Origin: Actinomadura chibensis NBRC 106107
GTDB taxonomy: Bacteria > Actinomycetota > Actinomycetes > Streptosporangiales > Streptosporangiaceae
Assembly: GCF_001552135.1 (NCBI RefSeq)
Contig: NZ_BCQP01000076.1
Span: 1-58,166 of the forward strand
Direction: 5' to 3'
Length of the DNA: 58,166 nucleotides
The notes beneath the pieces were generated by a model that worked only from the letters and a program-made list of their open reading frames with translations, was not told the DNA's origin and did no database searches. The position numbers were made by a program, and so were the translations under genes. Within the stretch, counting starts at the first letter, position 1. Each line of letters starts with the position of its first letter. Below, piece after piece: positions 17,131 to 26,151 of the stretch.

Positions 17131-17198
17131 GCTCCGGCGCCCCCACCAGGACCGGCCCGTGATCAGCGGGTTCGCGGCGGCGGGCCCGGATCGGCCCG

Positions 17199-17217
17199 CG
17201 GTCCGCTCAGCGAGACG
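17199..17217. promoter_or_regulatory. Cluster palindrome, site 6
   Basis: CGGTCCGCT-C-AGCGAGACG lies 73 bases upstream of the ABC permease start. The left arm matches the consensus exactly and the right arm matches site 2 at all but one base. Confidence 0.52.
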
Positions 17218-17290
17218 TGCGGGTGGCATCCCGGGTGTGACCTGAACAACCTTGCTGCCACTCGCAGGGGGCAGGCGGCAGGAGGTTCGG

Positions 17291-18319
17291 ATGAGCTCAG
17301 CGACACAGGCGCCTTCTCCGAAGGTGAGGCCACCGGAGGAGCGCGCCGCGCGTCGCTTCGCGCCGCCCCCGCTCGCGCTCTTCCTCGGGACGCGGCTGCT
17401 GCGCGGCGTCCTCGTGATGTTCCTGCTGTCGATCATCGCGTTCGGGCTCGTCCACATGCTGCCGGGCAACTCGGTGGACCTGCTCGCGGGCCCCTACAGC
17501 ACGCCGGAGACCCGCGCCCAGCTGACCCGCGACCTCGGCCTGGACGGCCCGCTCATCGAGCAGTACACGCACTGGCTCGGGAACGTCCTGCGCGGCGACT
17601 TCGGCATCTCCGTCTTCAACGGCCAGCCGGTCCGCACGCTGATCGCCGACCGGCTGCCGAACACGCTCGAACTCGCCATCGCCGCCACGATCGTCTCCAT
17701 CGCGTGGGGCGTGCCTTTCGGGGCGATCGCGGCGATGAAGCGCGGCCGGTTCTTCGACCGGGTCGCGCGCAGCGCCACCTTCCTCGGGCTGGCGACGCCG
17801 GTGTTCGCGTTCGGCGTCGCGCTGGTGCTGTTCGCGTCGATGGTCATGCCGTCCTGGCCGACGCTCGGCTGGGCGCCGTTCACGGCGGACCCGGCGCGCA
17901 ACGTCCAGGCGCTGATCCTTCCGGCGCTGGCGCTCGGGCTGCCGCTCGGCTCGACGATCTGCCGCTACATGCGGGCGTCGATGCTGGAGGTCTACGAGCA
18001 GGACTACATGCGCACCGCGCTCGCGACCGGCGCCACCCGGCTCCAGGCGACCGTCCGGCACGGGCTGCGCAACGCGTCCGGGCCGGTCGTCACCATCGCG
18101 GGGCTCCAGCTCGCGGGCATGGTCGGGCAGTCGATCCTGATCGAGAACGTCTTCGCCATCCCCGGCATCGGGCAGCTCACCGTCACCTCGATCCTGCAGA
18201 AGGACTACGCCGCCGCGCAGGCGTGCATCCTCCTGCTCGGCGGCGTCTTCGTCGTGATGAACCTCGTGGTCGACCTCTTCTATCCGCTGATCAACCCCAA
18301 GGTAGGTGGGCTGCGATGA
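17291..18319 (+). CDS. Peptide/nickel-type ABC importer, inner-membrane permease (DppB-like)
   Basis: The 342-residue protein has six predicted TM segments and the DppB hallmarks HMLPGNSVDLLAG after TM1 and, in the EAA loop, an RTALATGATR segment ahead of later LIENVFAIPGIGQL. The start at 17291 follows CAGGAGG; an earlier in-frame start at 17252 would add 13 residues. It overlaps the next permease gene by four bases (ATGA). It is the first gene of the five-component transport operon and is probably controlled by the palindromes upstream. Confidence 0.92.
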   Translation: MSSATQAPSPKVRPPEERAARRFAPPPLALFLGTRLLRGVLVMFLLSIIAFGLVHMLPGNSVDLLAGPYSTPETRAQLTRDLGLDGPLIEQYTHWLGNVLRGDFGISVFNGQPVRTLIADRLPNTLELAIAATIVSIAWGVPFGAIAAMKRGRFFDRVARSATFLGLATPVFAFGVALVLFASMVMPSWPTLGWAPFTADPARNVQALILPALALGLPLGSTICRYMRASMLEVYEQDYMRTALATGATRLQATVRHGLRNASGPVVTIAGLQLAGMVGQSILIENVFAIPGIGQLTVTSILQKDYAAAQACILLLGGVFVVMNLVVDLFYPLINPKVGGLR

Positions 18320-19191
18320 GTGACATCGTCACGGTGGAGGACGTCCCGGCCTCCACGGGCGGACCCGCGAGGCGGTCGTTGCGGCCCGTGCTGCGCTCGC
18401 GCGCCGGGATCATCGCCGGGGTGCTGATCCTGCTGGCCCTGGTCGGCATGTCCTACCTGGTCGGCGTGCTGCGCCCGTACTCGCCGACGGAGGTCGCGGG
18501 CGACCCGTTCACCGGGCTGGACGGCACGCACTGGATGGGCACCGACGACCTCGGCCGCGACTACTTCGTGCGGCTGTGCATCGCCGGGCGGACGTCGCTG
18601 TCGATCGCGGTGTTCGCCGCCCTGCTCGCCCTGGTCGTCGGGTCCATGATCGGGCTCGCCGCCGGGCTCCAGGGCGGACGGCTCGACGCGCTGCTCATGG
18701 CGGCGGTCGACCTGCTGCTGTCGTTCCCCTCGATCCTGCTCGCGCTGGCCGCGATCACGGTCTTCTCGCCCACCCGCAAGACGCTGGTCATCGTCCTCGC
18801 GGTGGTGTCGATCCCGCAGTTCGCGCGGGTGGTGCGGGCGCGCTGCCTGGAACTGCGGGAACGCGAATTCATTCTGTCCGCCCGCATTTCCGGGGTGCGC
18901 GCCCCGGTCATCGCGGTCAAGCATCTCCTGCCGAATGTCTTCCCGCTGATGATGGTCCAGCTCGCCAATACGGCGGCGATCGTCATCCTGCTGGAATCGT
19001 CGCTGAGTTATCTGGGCCTCGGTGTGCAGCCGCCGACTCCGAGCTGGGGTCGGATGATCTTCGAATCGCAGAACTACATGGCCGACTCGCCCTGGCTTCC
19101 GCTGGGTCCGGCGGGTGCGCTGCTGCTCTCGTCCATCGGCTGGAGCCTGATCGGCGAGGGGTTCTCCGTCTCCCGCCGCTCGGTCGTCTGA
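18316..19191 (+). CDS. Peptide/nickel-type ABC importer, second permease (DppC-like)
   Basis: This 291-residue permease has an N-terminal TM (about 33-52), a periplasmic segment ending GTHWMGTDDLGRD and five further TM segments. The DppC EAA region reads REFILSARISGVRAPVIAVKH (two fragments around 180-200). The C-terminal LESSLSYLGLGVQPPTPSWG motif is diagnostic. It pairs with the DppB-like protein through a four-base overlap. The substrate-binding protein gene follows after 29 bases. Confidence 0.92.
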   Translation: MSDIVTVEDVPASTGGPARRSLRPVLRSRAGIIAGVLILLALVGMSYLVGVLRPYSPTEVAGDPFTGLDGTHWMGTDDLGRDYFVRLCIAGRTSLSIAVFAALLALVVGSMIGLAAGLQGGRLDALLMAAVDLLLSFPSILLALAAITVFSPTRKTLVIVLAVVSIPQFARVVRARCLELREREFILSARISGVRAPVIAVKHLLPNVFPLMMVQLANTAAIVILLESSLSYLGLGVQPPTPSWGRMIFESQNYMADSPWLPLGPAGALLLSSIGWSLIGEGFSVSRRSVV

Positions 19192-19220
19192 CCATTCTCA
19201 CGGAAAAGGAAGGCATCACT

Positions 19221-20789
19221 ATGGCGGGCAAACGCATGGGAAGAGGCATGCTCGGCGCCCTGGCGCTCACCACCGCGGCGACGCTGGCCGTCGCCGGGTG
19301 CAGCGGCTCCGGGTCGTCGTCGTCCGGATCGTCCGGGACGGCGGCGCGCGGCGGCGCCCTGGTCGTCGCCGACGACAGCCAGCCGCTCAGCGGCCTCGAC
19401 CCGATCATGGCCCAGGCGTTCAACGCCAAGCGCATGGTCGCGCAGTTCTACGAGGGCCTCCTCGCCCTCGACACCGACACGACGACGCTGAAGCCCGCGG
19501 TCGCGGAGTCGTGGAAGCAGGTGTCCCCGACCGAGTACGAGTTCACGCTGCGCAAGGGTGTCACGTTCCACGACGGGACGCCGGTGAAGGCGAGCGACGT
19601 CGTGTTCAGCCTCAAGCGCATCGTCGACCCGAAGACGCACTCGCCGTACGTCTCGCTCTACAGCTTCAAGGACGTCAAGGCGGTCGGCGACGACAAGGTC
19701 GCCATCACGCTCAAGGAGCCGCAGGCGTCGCTGCTGCACCTGCTCGCCCAGCCGTGGAGCGCCGGGATCGTCAGCGAGCAGTGGACGAAGTCCAAGTCGG
19801 AGAACGAGCGCAAGACCCAGGAGAACGGCACGGGCCCGTACAAGCTGGCCGCGTACCAGGAGGGCTCGCTCATCAAGACGGTGAAGTTCGCCGGGTACTG
19901 GGACAAGCCGAAGCCCGGGTTCGACGCCGTCGACTACCGGCTCATCCCGGACGAGTCCACCCGCGTCCAGGCGCTCCAGTCCGGCTCGGTCGACATGACG
20001 CAGGTGAAGCTGCCGAAGAACGTCGAGGCGCTGAAGCGGCGCGGCATCAACGTGGGCCCGACGCACAACGTCGGGTCGTACTGGCTCGGCATGAACGTGG
20101 CCCAGGGCCCGCTCGCGAACGAGAAGGTGCGCAGGGCGATCAGCGTCGGCATCGACCGGCAGCAGCTCATCAAGATCGGCTCGCAGGGCGTCGGCGAGCT
20201 CGCGGGGATCGTCCCGCCCGCCGACCCGCTGGGCGCGGCCGCCACCGCCGACTTCCCGAACTACACCTACAACCAGGCCGAGGCGAAGAAGCTGCTCGCC
20301 GAGTCGGGCGCGAAGGACGTCAAGCTGACCGTCGCGCTCCAGTCGGAGATCCCGGAGATCCTGCCGACGGCGCAGCTCATGAAGCAGCAGCTCTCCCAGA
20401 TCGGCATCGAGCTGGAGATCAAGCAGCTCCCGTTCTCGCAGCTCGTCGGCAACCTGCTGTCCGGCAAGTGGAACGCGGACATGATCCAGCTCACCGCCGC
20501 GCTCAACGCCGACGCGAGCCAGTACCTCGCGCTGTGGTTCGCCAAGGGCATCCCGTCCACGAAGATCAACGACCCGAAGTTGTGGCAGATGATGTCCGAC
20601 GCCGTCACGAAGGCGAAGGACGACGCCGAGCGCAAGCGGATGTACACGGAGATCAACCGGTACGTCGCGGAGCGCGTGTACATGGTCGTCCCGTACGCGG
20701 CCCCGATCGCCTACGACGTGTGGGGGCCGAAGCTCAAGAAGTTCGAGGCGGACCCGTCCGGCACGCGCATCTTCCTGAAGAACTCCTGA
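19221..20789 (+). CDS. Extracellular solute-binding lipoprotein, family 5 (SBP_bac_5)
   Basis: The 522-residue protein begins with a basic n-region, a hydrophobic stretch and a lipobox ending at Cys27 (LAVAGC), followed by a Ser/Gly-rich linker. The mature part has SBP family 5 signatures: LAESWKQ-type AVAESWKQVSPTEYEF, then TLRKGVTFHDGTPVKASDVVFSLKR split across 115-145, and the later YWLGMNVAQGPL region. It would capture the ligand outside the membrane for the DppB/C-like permeases. Family members bind peptides, nickel complexes and diverse glycosides or opines, so the ligand is open. Confidence 0.92.
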   Translation: MAGKRMGRGMLGALALTTAATLAVAGCSGSGSSSSGSSGTAARGGALVVADDSQPLSGLDPIMAQAFNAKRMVAQFYEGLLALDTDTTTLKPAVAESWKQVSPTEYEFTLRKGVTFHDGTPVKASDVVFSLKRIVDPKTHSPYVSLYSFKDVKAVGDDKVAITLKEPQASLLHLLAQPWSAGIVSEQWTKSKSENERKTQENGTGPYKLAAYQEGSLIKTVKFAGYWDKPKPGFDAVDYRLIPDESTRVQALQSGSVDMTQVKLPKNVEALKRRGINVGPTHNVGSYWLGMNVAQGPLANEKVRRAISVGIDRQQLIKIGSQGVGELAGIVPPADPLGAAATADFPNYTYNQAEAKKLLAESGAKDVKLTVALQSEIPEILPTAQLMKQQLSQIGIELEIKQLPFSQLVGNLLSGKWNADMIQLTAALNADASQYLALWFAKGIPSTKINDPKLWQMMSDAVTKAKDDAERKRMYTEINRYVAERVYMVVPYAAPIAYDVWGPKLKKFEADPSGTRIFLKNS

Positions 20790-20805
20790 CCGGCCGAGGA
20801 GAGGC

Positions 20806-22695
20806 ATGAAGGGCAGACCTGTGGCGGACCCGGCGGACCCGGCGGCCCCGGGCGGGGCGGGCGGCGACCCGTCCGGCCCGGTCCTCGCCATCCGCAACCT
20901 GACCATCGGGTACGGGCCCGGGACGCCGAGCGTCCGGGGCGTGGACCTCAGCGTGCGCGCCGGCGAGATCGTCGGGCTGATCGGGGAGAGCGGCAGCGGC
21001 AAGAGCTCGGTCGCGCTCGGCTGCCTCGGGCTGCTGCCGAAGGCCGCCGAGGTGACCGCGGACGAGCTGACGATCTGCGGCACCGACGTCCTCGCGGCGG
21101 ACGCGCGGACGCTGACGCGGATGCGCGGCGACTCCGTCGCGATGGTCTTCCAGGACGCCATGGGCGCGCTCGACCCGAGCATGCGGATCGGGAACCAGAT
21201 CGCGGAGGTCGTCACCCGGCACCGCGGGGTCAGGCGGGCGGAGTCGCGGGCCGTCGTCCGGGAGCTGCTGGACAAGGTCGGCGTCCCCGAGCCGGACCGG
21301 CGGGCCCGGCAGTATCCGCACCAGCTCTCCGGCGGTCTCCGGCAGCGCGCGGCGGTCGCGCTCGCGCTGGCCGGGGACCCGGCGCTGCTGCTCGCCGACG
21401 AGCCGACGACGGCGCTCGACGTCACCGTCCAGGCCGGGATCCTGGAGCTGTTCCGGACGGTCCGCGACGAGTTCGGCGTCGGCATCGTCCTCATCTCGCA
21501 CGACATCGGGGTGATCGCCCAGACGGCGGACCGGGTCGCGGTCATGCTCGACGGGGAGATCGTCGAGCACGGCGGCGTCGAGGAGGTGCTGCTGGAGCCG
21601 AAGACGGAGTACACGCGGATGCTGCTGCGCTCCGTCCCGCACCTGGACCGCCCGCGCGCGGAGACGGAATCGCGCCCGGCCGCCGGGAAGCCGCTCTACG
21701 TCGTGGACGACGTGAGCCGCACCTACCGGTCGCGCGGACGCCTCGTCCACGCGGTCCAGGGCGTGTCGCTCGACGTCCGGGAGGGGGAGGTGCTCGGGGT
21801 CGTCGGCGAGTCCGGGTCCGGGAAGAGCACGCTGGCGAAGATGCTCGTCCACCTCGAACGGCCGGACTCCGGACGGCTGACGATGAGCGGTCCCGGCCAC
21901 CGGGCCGAGGGCGGCGGCGGGCGGGCCGGGAGGCTCCGCCGCCGGGTGCAGATGGTCTTCCAGCATCCGGCGGGGTCGCTGAACCCGAGGCTGCGCGTCG
22001 GGACGTCCGTGCGGGAGCCGCTCGCGGCGTCCGACACGGGCGCGAAGGCCGCCGCCGAGCGGGTGCGGGAGGTGCTCCGCGAGGTCGGCCTGCCCGAGGA
22101 CAGCGCCGCCCGGCTGCCGGACGAGTTCTCCGGCGGCCAGAAGCAGCGCATCGCCATCGCCCGCGCCATCGTCGGGGACCCGAGGGTCGTCGTGCTGGAC
22201 GAGCCGACGTCCGCGCTCGACGTGTCCGTCCAGGCGCAGGTGCTCGACCTGCTCGCCAAGATCCAGCGCGCCGAGAACCTGACATACGTCTTCATCTCGC
22301 ACGACCTGGCCGTGGTGCGGGCGATCAGTGACCGCGTCGCGGTGATGTACGCGGGACGCCTCGTCGAGCTGGCCGACGCGGCGAGCCTGTTCGAGGCGCC
22401 CGCGCACTGGTACACGCGGGAGCTGCTGGCGGCCATGCCGTCGCCGAACCCGCGCGACCGTCCGGAGCGGCCGGAGCGGCGGCCGCGGTCCGGTCAGGCG
22501 GAGTCCGGTCAGGCGGAGTCCGGTCAGGCGGAGTCCGGTCAGGCGGAGGTGGCGGCGGCCCCGGCCGGGTGCGCGTTCGCGGCGCGCTGCCCGGCGGCCG
22601 AGGCCGACTGCCGGACGCTCCGTCCCGAGCCCGTCGAGGTGGCGCCGGGCCGCGTGGTCGCCTGCCACCACCCCGCCGGGACGGAGGGACGATGA
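20806..22695 (+). CDS. Fused tandem ABC ATPase (DppD-DppF in one chain)
   Basis: The 629-residue chain contains two complete nucleotide-binding domains. The first (about 20-270) has Walker A GESGSGKSS, signature LSGGLRQR and Walker B LLLADEP. The second (about 290-545) has GESGSGKST, FSGGQKQR and VVLDEP. A linker of four SGQAE repeats (about 562-581) leads to the C-terminal oligopeptide-transporter domain with Cys residues (CAFAARCPAAEADC). Such fusions are known and replace separate DppD and DppF. ATG 20806 follows GAGGAGAGGC. The stop overlaps the amidase start by ATGA. Confidence 0.92.
   Translation: MKGRPVADPADPAAPGGAGGDPSGPVLAIRNLTIGYGPGTPSVRGVDLSVRAGEIVGLIGESGSGKSSVALGCLGLLPKAAEVTADELTICGTDVLAADARTLTRMRGDSVAMVFQDAMGALDPSMRIGNQIAEVVTRHRGVRRAESRAVVRELLDKVGVPEPDRRARQYPHQLSGGLRQRAAVALALAGDPALLLADEPTTALDVTVQAGILELFRTVRDEFGVGIVLISHDIGVIAQTADRVAVMLDGEIVEHGGVEEVLLEPKTEYTRMLLRSVPHLDRPRAETESRPAAGKPLYVVDDVSRTYRSRGRLVHAVQGVSLDVREGEVLGVVGESGSGKSTLAKMLVHLERPDSGRLTMSGPGHRAEGGGGRAGRLRRRVQMVFQHPAGSLNPRLRVGTSVREPLAASDTGAKAAAERVREVLREVGLPEDSAARLPDEFSGGQKQRIAIARAIVGDPRVVVLDEPTSALDVSVQAQVLDLLAKIQRAENLTYVFISHDLAVVRAISDRVAVMYAGRLVELADAASLFEAPAHWYTRELLAAMPSPNPRDRPERPERRPRSGQAESGQAESGQAESGQAEVAAAPAGCAFAARCPAAEADCRTLRPEPVEVAPGRVVACHHPAGTEGR
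22489..22548 (+). repeat. Four tandem 15-bp repeats inside the ABC ATPase gene
   Basis: TCCGGTCAGGCGGAG occurs four times head to tail with no sequence variation, encoding SGQAE repeats in the linker before the C-terminal oligopeptide domain. Perfect identity suggests recent slippage expansion, and copy number may vary between strains without breaking the frame. Confidence 0.95.
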
Positions 22696-24119
22696 CCGGT
22701 CTCGTGGACGTCGACGCCGTCGGCCAGGCCGAGCTGGTGCGCCGGGGCGAGGCGACGCCGGAGGAGCTCGTCCAGGCGGCCATCGAGCGGATCGAGGCGA
22801 CCGACGCGCGGGTCAACGCGGTCGTCCACCGCCGCTACGAGCGGGCGCTCGACGCCGCCCGGGAGACCGTGCCCGGCGCGCCGTTCGCCGGGGTCCCGAT
22901 GCTGGTCAAGGCACTGAACGACAGCGCGGGCGACCCGGCGGACCTCGGCTCGGCCTGGGTCGCTCGTTTCGGCAGGACGGCGCGCGCGGACTCGACGATC
23001 AACCGCAGGCTCGCCGGCGCGGGCTTCATCGTGGTCGGGCAGACGTCCACGCCCGAGTTCGGGCTCGTGTCGGTCAGCGAGAGCAAGGTGCACGGGATCA
23101 CGCGCAACCCGTGGCGGCTCGACCTGACGTCCGGCGGTTCGTCGGGCGGGGCGTCGGCGGCGGTCGCGGCGGGCATGGTGCCCGCCGCGCAGGGCGGCGA
23201 CGGCGGCGGCTCGATCCGGATGCCCGCCGCGTTCTGCCACCTCGTCGGGCTGAAGCCGAGCGACGGGCGGATCAGCGCGGGGCCGGGCGTCCCGAGCCGG
23301 TGGGGGCACAGCGTCCCGGCGGTGGTGACGCGGACCGTCCGGGACACGGCGGCCATCCTCGACGCGGTCAGCGGCGGCGCGCCCGGCGACACCGGACGGC
23401 CTCCGGCGCTGCCGGACGGCGGACTCGCCGGGCTCGTCGGCCGCGATCCCGACCCCCTCCGCGTCGGCGTGCTGGCGCACGCGCCGGAGCACGCGCCGCA
23501 GGTCGTGCCGGTGGTGCGCGACGCCGTCCTGGACATGGCGGACCTGCTCGACGGGCTCGGCCACCGCGTCGAGGAGTCCCATCCCGACGCGCTCATGGAC
23601 CCGCTGTGCCTGCCGATGTTCTTCGACGCGCTGAGCGTGACGGCCGCGCAGGACGTCGCCGCCCTCGCCGCCGAGCTCGGCGCCGAACCCGGCCCGGCCG
23701 ACCTCGACGCGATCACCTGGTTCTGGGTGAACCGGGGCCGCGAGATCAGCGGCCTCGACCTGGCCGACGCGCTGACCTGGCAGGGACGGCTCCGCGCCCG
23801 CATGGCCCGCTGGTGGACGGGCGGCTTCGACCTCCTGCTCAGCCCCGTCTTCGCCACCCCGCCGAAGCCGGTGAGCTGGCCGTGGGTCGAGCCGGACGGG
23901 ATCCAGGCGTCGGTCGACGTCCTGACCTTCACCGCGCCGTTCAACACGACCGGGCAGCCCGCGGTCTCCGTCCCGGCGACCGTCACGGACGCGGGGGAGC
24001 CGATCGGCGTCCAGCTCGTCGCCGCGTACGGGCGGGAGGACCTCCTCGTCTCGGTCGCGGCGCAGATCGAGTCCGCACGTCCGTGGGCGCACCTCCGGCC
24101 GCCCGTCTTCGCCGGTTGA
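22692..24119 (+). CDS. Amidase-signature hydrolase, copy 2
   Basis: The 475-residue protein keeps Lys73 (in LVKALND, where VKD is usual), Ser150 in SGGSSGG and Ser174 in GDGGGS, spaced 24 residues apart as in the family. It is 42% or so of the operon's soluble enzymology: translation is coupled to the transporter ATPase by an ATGA overlap, so hydrolysis of the imported compound directly after uptake is the simplest reading. It is closely related in layout to copy 3 (26142), both starting with a VDAxGQAxLVR segment, and appears to have arisen with it by duplication. Confidence 0.87.
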   Translation: MTGLVDVDAVGQAELVRRGEATPEELVQAAIERIEATDARVNAVVHRRYERALDAARETVPGAPFAGVPMLVKALNDSAGDPADLGSAWVARFGRTARADSTINRRLAGAGFIVVGQTSTPEFGLVSVSESKVHGITRNPWRLDLTSGGSSGGASAAVAAGMVPAAQGGDGGGSIRMPAAFCHLVGLKPSDGRISAGPGVPSRWGHSVPAVVTRTVRDTAAILDAVSGGAPGDTGRPPALPDGGLAGLVGRDPDPLRVGVLAHAPEHAPQVVPVVRDAVLDMADLLDGLGHRVEESHPDALMDPLCLPMFFDALSVTAAQDVAALAAELGAEPGPADLDAITWFWVNRGREISGLDLADALTWQGRLRARMARWWTGGFDLLLSPVFATPPKPVSWPWVEPDGIQASVDVLTFTAPFNTTGQPAVSVPATVTDAGEPIGVQLVAAYGREDLLVSVAAQIESARPWAHLRPPVFAG

Positions 24120-24145
24120 TCCAGCCGGTCACCCAGGGAGTCCGC

Positions 24146-24934
24146 ATGCAAGTCCGACGCTCGTACGCCGACACCCCGTTCGGCCAGATCCACTTCGCCG
24201 AGTGCGGGACCGGTACGCCGGTGCTCTTCCTGCACCAGACGCCGCGCTCCTGGACGGAGTACATCGACGTCCTCCCGCTCGCCGGACGGCACGTCCGGGC
24301 CATCGCGATGGACACGCTCGGGTTCGGGCAGTCCGCCCGCACGTCCCAGACGTTCTCCATCGAGCTGTTCGCCGACGGGGTCGCCGCCCTGCTCGACGCA
24401 CTCTCCCTGGAGCGCGTCGCCGTCGCCGGCCACCACACCGGAGCCGTCATCGCGCTGGAGACGGCCGCGCGGCATCCGGAGCGGGTGGAGGCGCTGGTCC
24501 TGTCGGCGATGCCGCTCGTCACGCCGGAGCGGCGGCTGCTCGTGCGGGACCGTCCGCCGATCGACCACGTCGACCCCGACCCGGACGGCGGCCACCTCAC
24601 CGAGCTGTGGCGCCGCCGCGGAGCCTTCTACGAGAAGGGCGAGGAGGCCCATCTGACCCGCTGCGTCATCGACGCGCTCGGCGTGATCGACCGCGTCGAG
24701 GAGGGGCACGTCGCCGTCAACGAGTACCCGATGGAGGAGCGGATCCCCCTGGTCAGCGCCCCCGTTCACCTGATCTGCGGGGCGGGTGACGGCTACTCCA
24801 TGCCGGACCAGGAGCGGCTCGCGGACCTGCTCGGCGCCGCCTTCCGGCCCATCGACGGGGCCGGGGTGTCGCTCCCCGAGCAGCGGCCGGACGCGTTCGC
24901 AGACGAGGTCGTGAAGTTCGTGACCGCGAGGTGA
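24146..24934 (+). CDS. Alpha/beta hydrolase-fold protein lacking the canonical Ser and His
   Basis: This 262-residue protein has the fold landmarks HQTPRSW (30-36), MDTLGFGQS (55-63) and the elbow strand, but the nucleophile motif reads GHHTG (95-99), with His97 where Ser, Asp or Cys is expected. The C-terminal His position reads GAGVSLPE, placing Val241 where His is usual. Asp215 in GAGDGYSMPD remains. It may use unusual chemistry, bind without catalysis, or be a pathway-specific lyase. The start follows GGGAG, and its stop overlaps the MFS GTG. It lies between amidase copies 2 and 3 in the transport operon. Confidence 0.75.
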   Translation: MQVRRSYADTPFGQIHFAECGTGTPVLFLHQTPRSWTEYIDVLPLAGRHVRAIAMDTLGFGQSARTSQTFSIELFADGVAALLDALSLERVAVAGHHTGAVIALETAARHPERVEALVLSAMPLVTPERRLLVRDRPPIDHVDPDPDGGHLTELWRRRGAFYEKGEEAHLTRCVIDALGVIDRVEEGHVAVNEYPMEERIPLVSAPVHLICGAGDGYSMPDQERLADLLGAAFRPIDGAGVSLPEQRPDAFADEVVKFVTAR

Positions 24935-26151
24935 GCCCCGAGGGCGCGGCGCCCATGGGGCGGCGCGAATGGAGGATCGTCGCGGCGTCGGTGTTCTGCA
25001 CGATCTCCGTCGCGGCGCCGCCGTTCCTGGTCGGCGTGCTCGCCATCCACATCCGGGACGACCTGCCCTTCACGTCCGTGCACCTCGCGGCCGTCGTCGC
25101 CGGGTACTTCGCCGTGTCGGCGGCCATGTCGATGGCGGCCGGGCGGATCGTCCACCGGTTCGGCGCCCGCCGCTGCATGCGGACCGCGATGGTCCTCGCC
25201 GTGGTGTCGTTCGCCCTGGTGGCGTCCGCGCGGAACTGGGAGACGCTGCTGCTCGCGCAGATCGCCGGGGGCGCGGGCAACTCGATGGTGCAGCCGACCG
25301 TCAGCCAGGCGCTCGGCACGGCGATCCCGAGGCGGTTCCGCGGGCTCGCGTTCGGGCTGAACCAGTCGGCGGTGCCGCTCGCCACGCTGATCGTCGCGCT
25401 GCTGATCCCGGCCCTGTCGCTGACCCTCGGCTGGCGCTGGTGCGCGGCCGTCCTCGCGGTCGAGACGGCGGTGGCCGCGTTCGGCGTCCCCGCCGTCGGG
25501 GCCGCGCGCCGCGCCGGACCGGCCCGGCCGCGCCGCCGCGCCCGGATCGGGGGTGCGCTGCCGCTGATGATGTGCGGGGCGGCGTTCGCGTCGATGGCGG
25601 GGACGAACATCCCGGCGTTCCTCACCAGCTCCGCCGCCGACGTGGGGATGACCGCGCGCTGGGCGGCGGCGCTCCAGATGGCGGGCAGCGCCGTCTGCGT
25701 CGCGGTCCGCGTCGCCGCCGGATGGTCCGGGAACGGGCGCAGGCCCGACTACCTGCGCCCGGCCGCCGCGATGCTCGTCGGCGGCGGCGTCGGCTACGCG
25801 TTCCTCGCGAGCGGCTCGGTCGGCCTGTTCACCGCCGGGGCGCTCCTCGCGTTCGGCCTCGGCTGGGGCTGGTCGGGCCTGTTCCACCTCTCGGTCACGC
25901 AGCGCTTCGGCGACGACGTGGCCGGGGCCACCGGATTCGTCCAGGCGGGGGTGTACGTCGGCGCGATGACCGGGCCGCTCGTGTTCGGGGTGGCGTTCGA
26001 GCGGCTCGGCGGCGGCGCCGCCTGGACGATCACCTGCGGCATGTCGCTCGCCGCCGCCGCCCTGTTGGTCCTCGCGCAGCTCCGCCTGTCGCGCGCCGCC
26101 CCCGCCACCCCGCACCCGTCCGAGAAGGAAGGCAGCACCTCATGGGCATGA
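24931..26151 (+). CDS. MFS transporter
   Basis: The 406-residue protein has about 12 hydrophobic segments with the MFS loop motif AAGRIVHRFGARRCM near 66-82 between TM2 and TM3. GTG 24931 overlaps the upstream stop (GTGA); ATG 24955 is an alternative. It may be a second uptake route for the pathway substrate or an exporter of an intermediate. Its end overlaps the start of amidase copy 3 by ten bases, so it belongs to the same long operon. Confidence 0.85.
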   Translation: MSPEGAAPMGRREWRIVAASVFCTISVAAPPFLVGVLAIHIRDDLPFTSVHLAAVVAGYFAVSAAMSMAAGRIVHRFGARRCMRTAMVLAVVSFALVASARNWETLLLAQIAGGAGNSMVQPTVSQALGTAIPRRFRGLAFGLNQSAVPLATLIVALLIPALSLTLGWRWCAAVLAVETAVAAFGVPAVGAARRAGPARPRRRARIGGALPLMMCGAAFASMAGTNIPAFLTSSAADVGMTARWAAALQMAGSAVCVAVRVAAGWSGNGRRPDYLRPAAAMLVGGGVGYAFLASGSVGLFTAGALLAFGLGWGWSGLFHLSVTQRFGDDVAGATGFVQAGVYVGAMTGPLVFGVAFERLGGGAAWTITCGMSLAAAALLVLAQLRLSRAAPATPHPSEKEGSTSWA

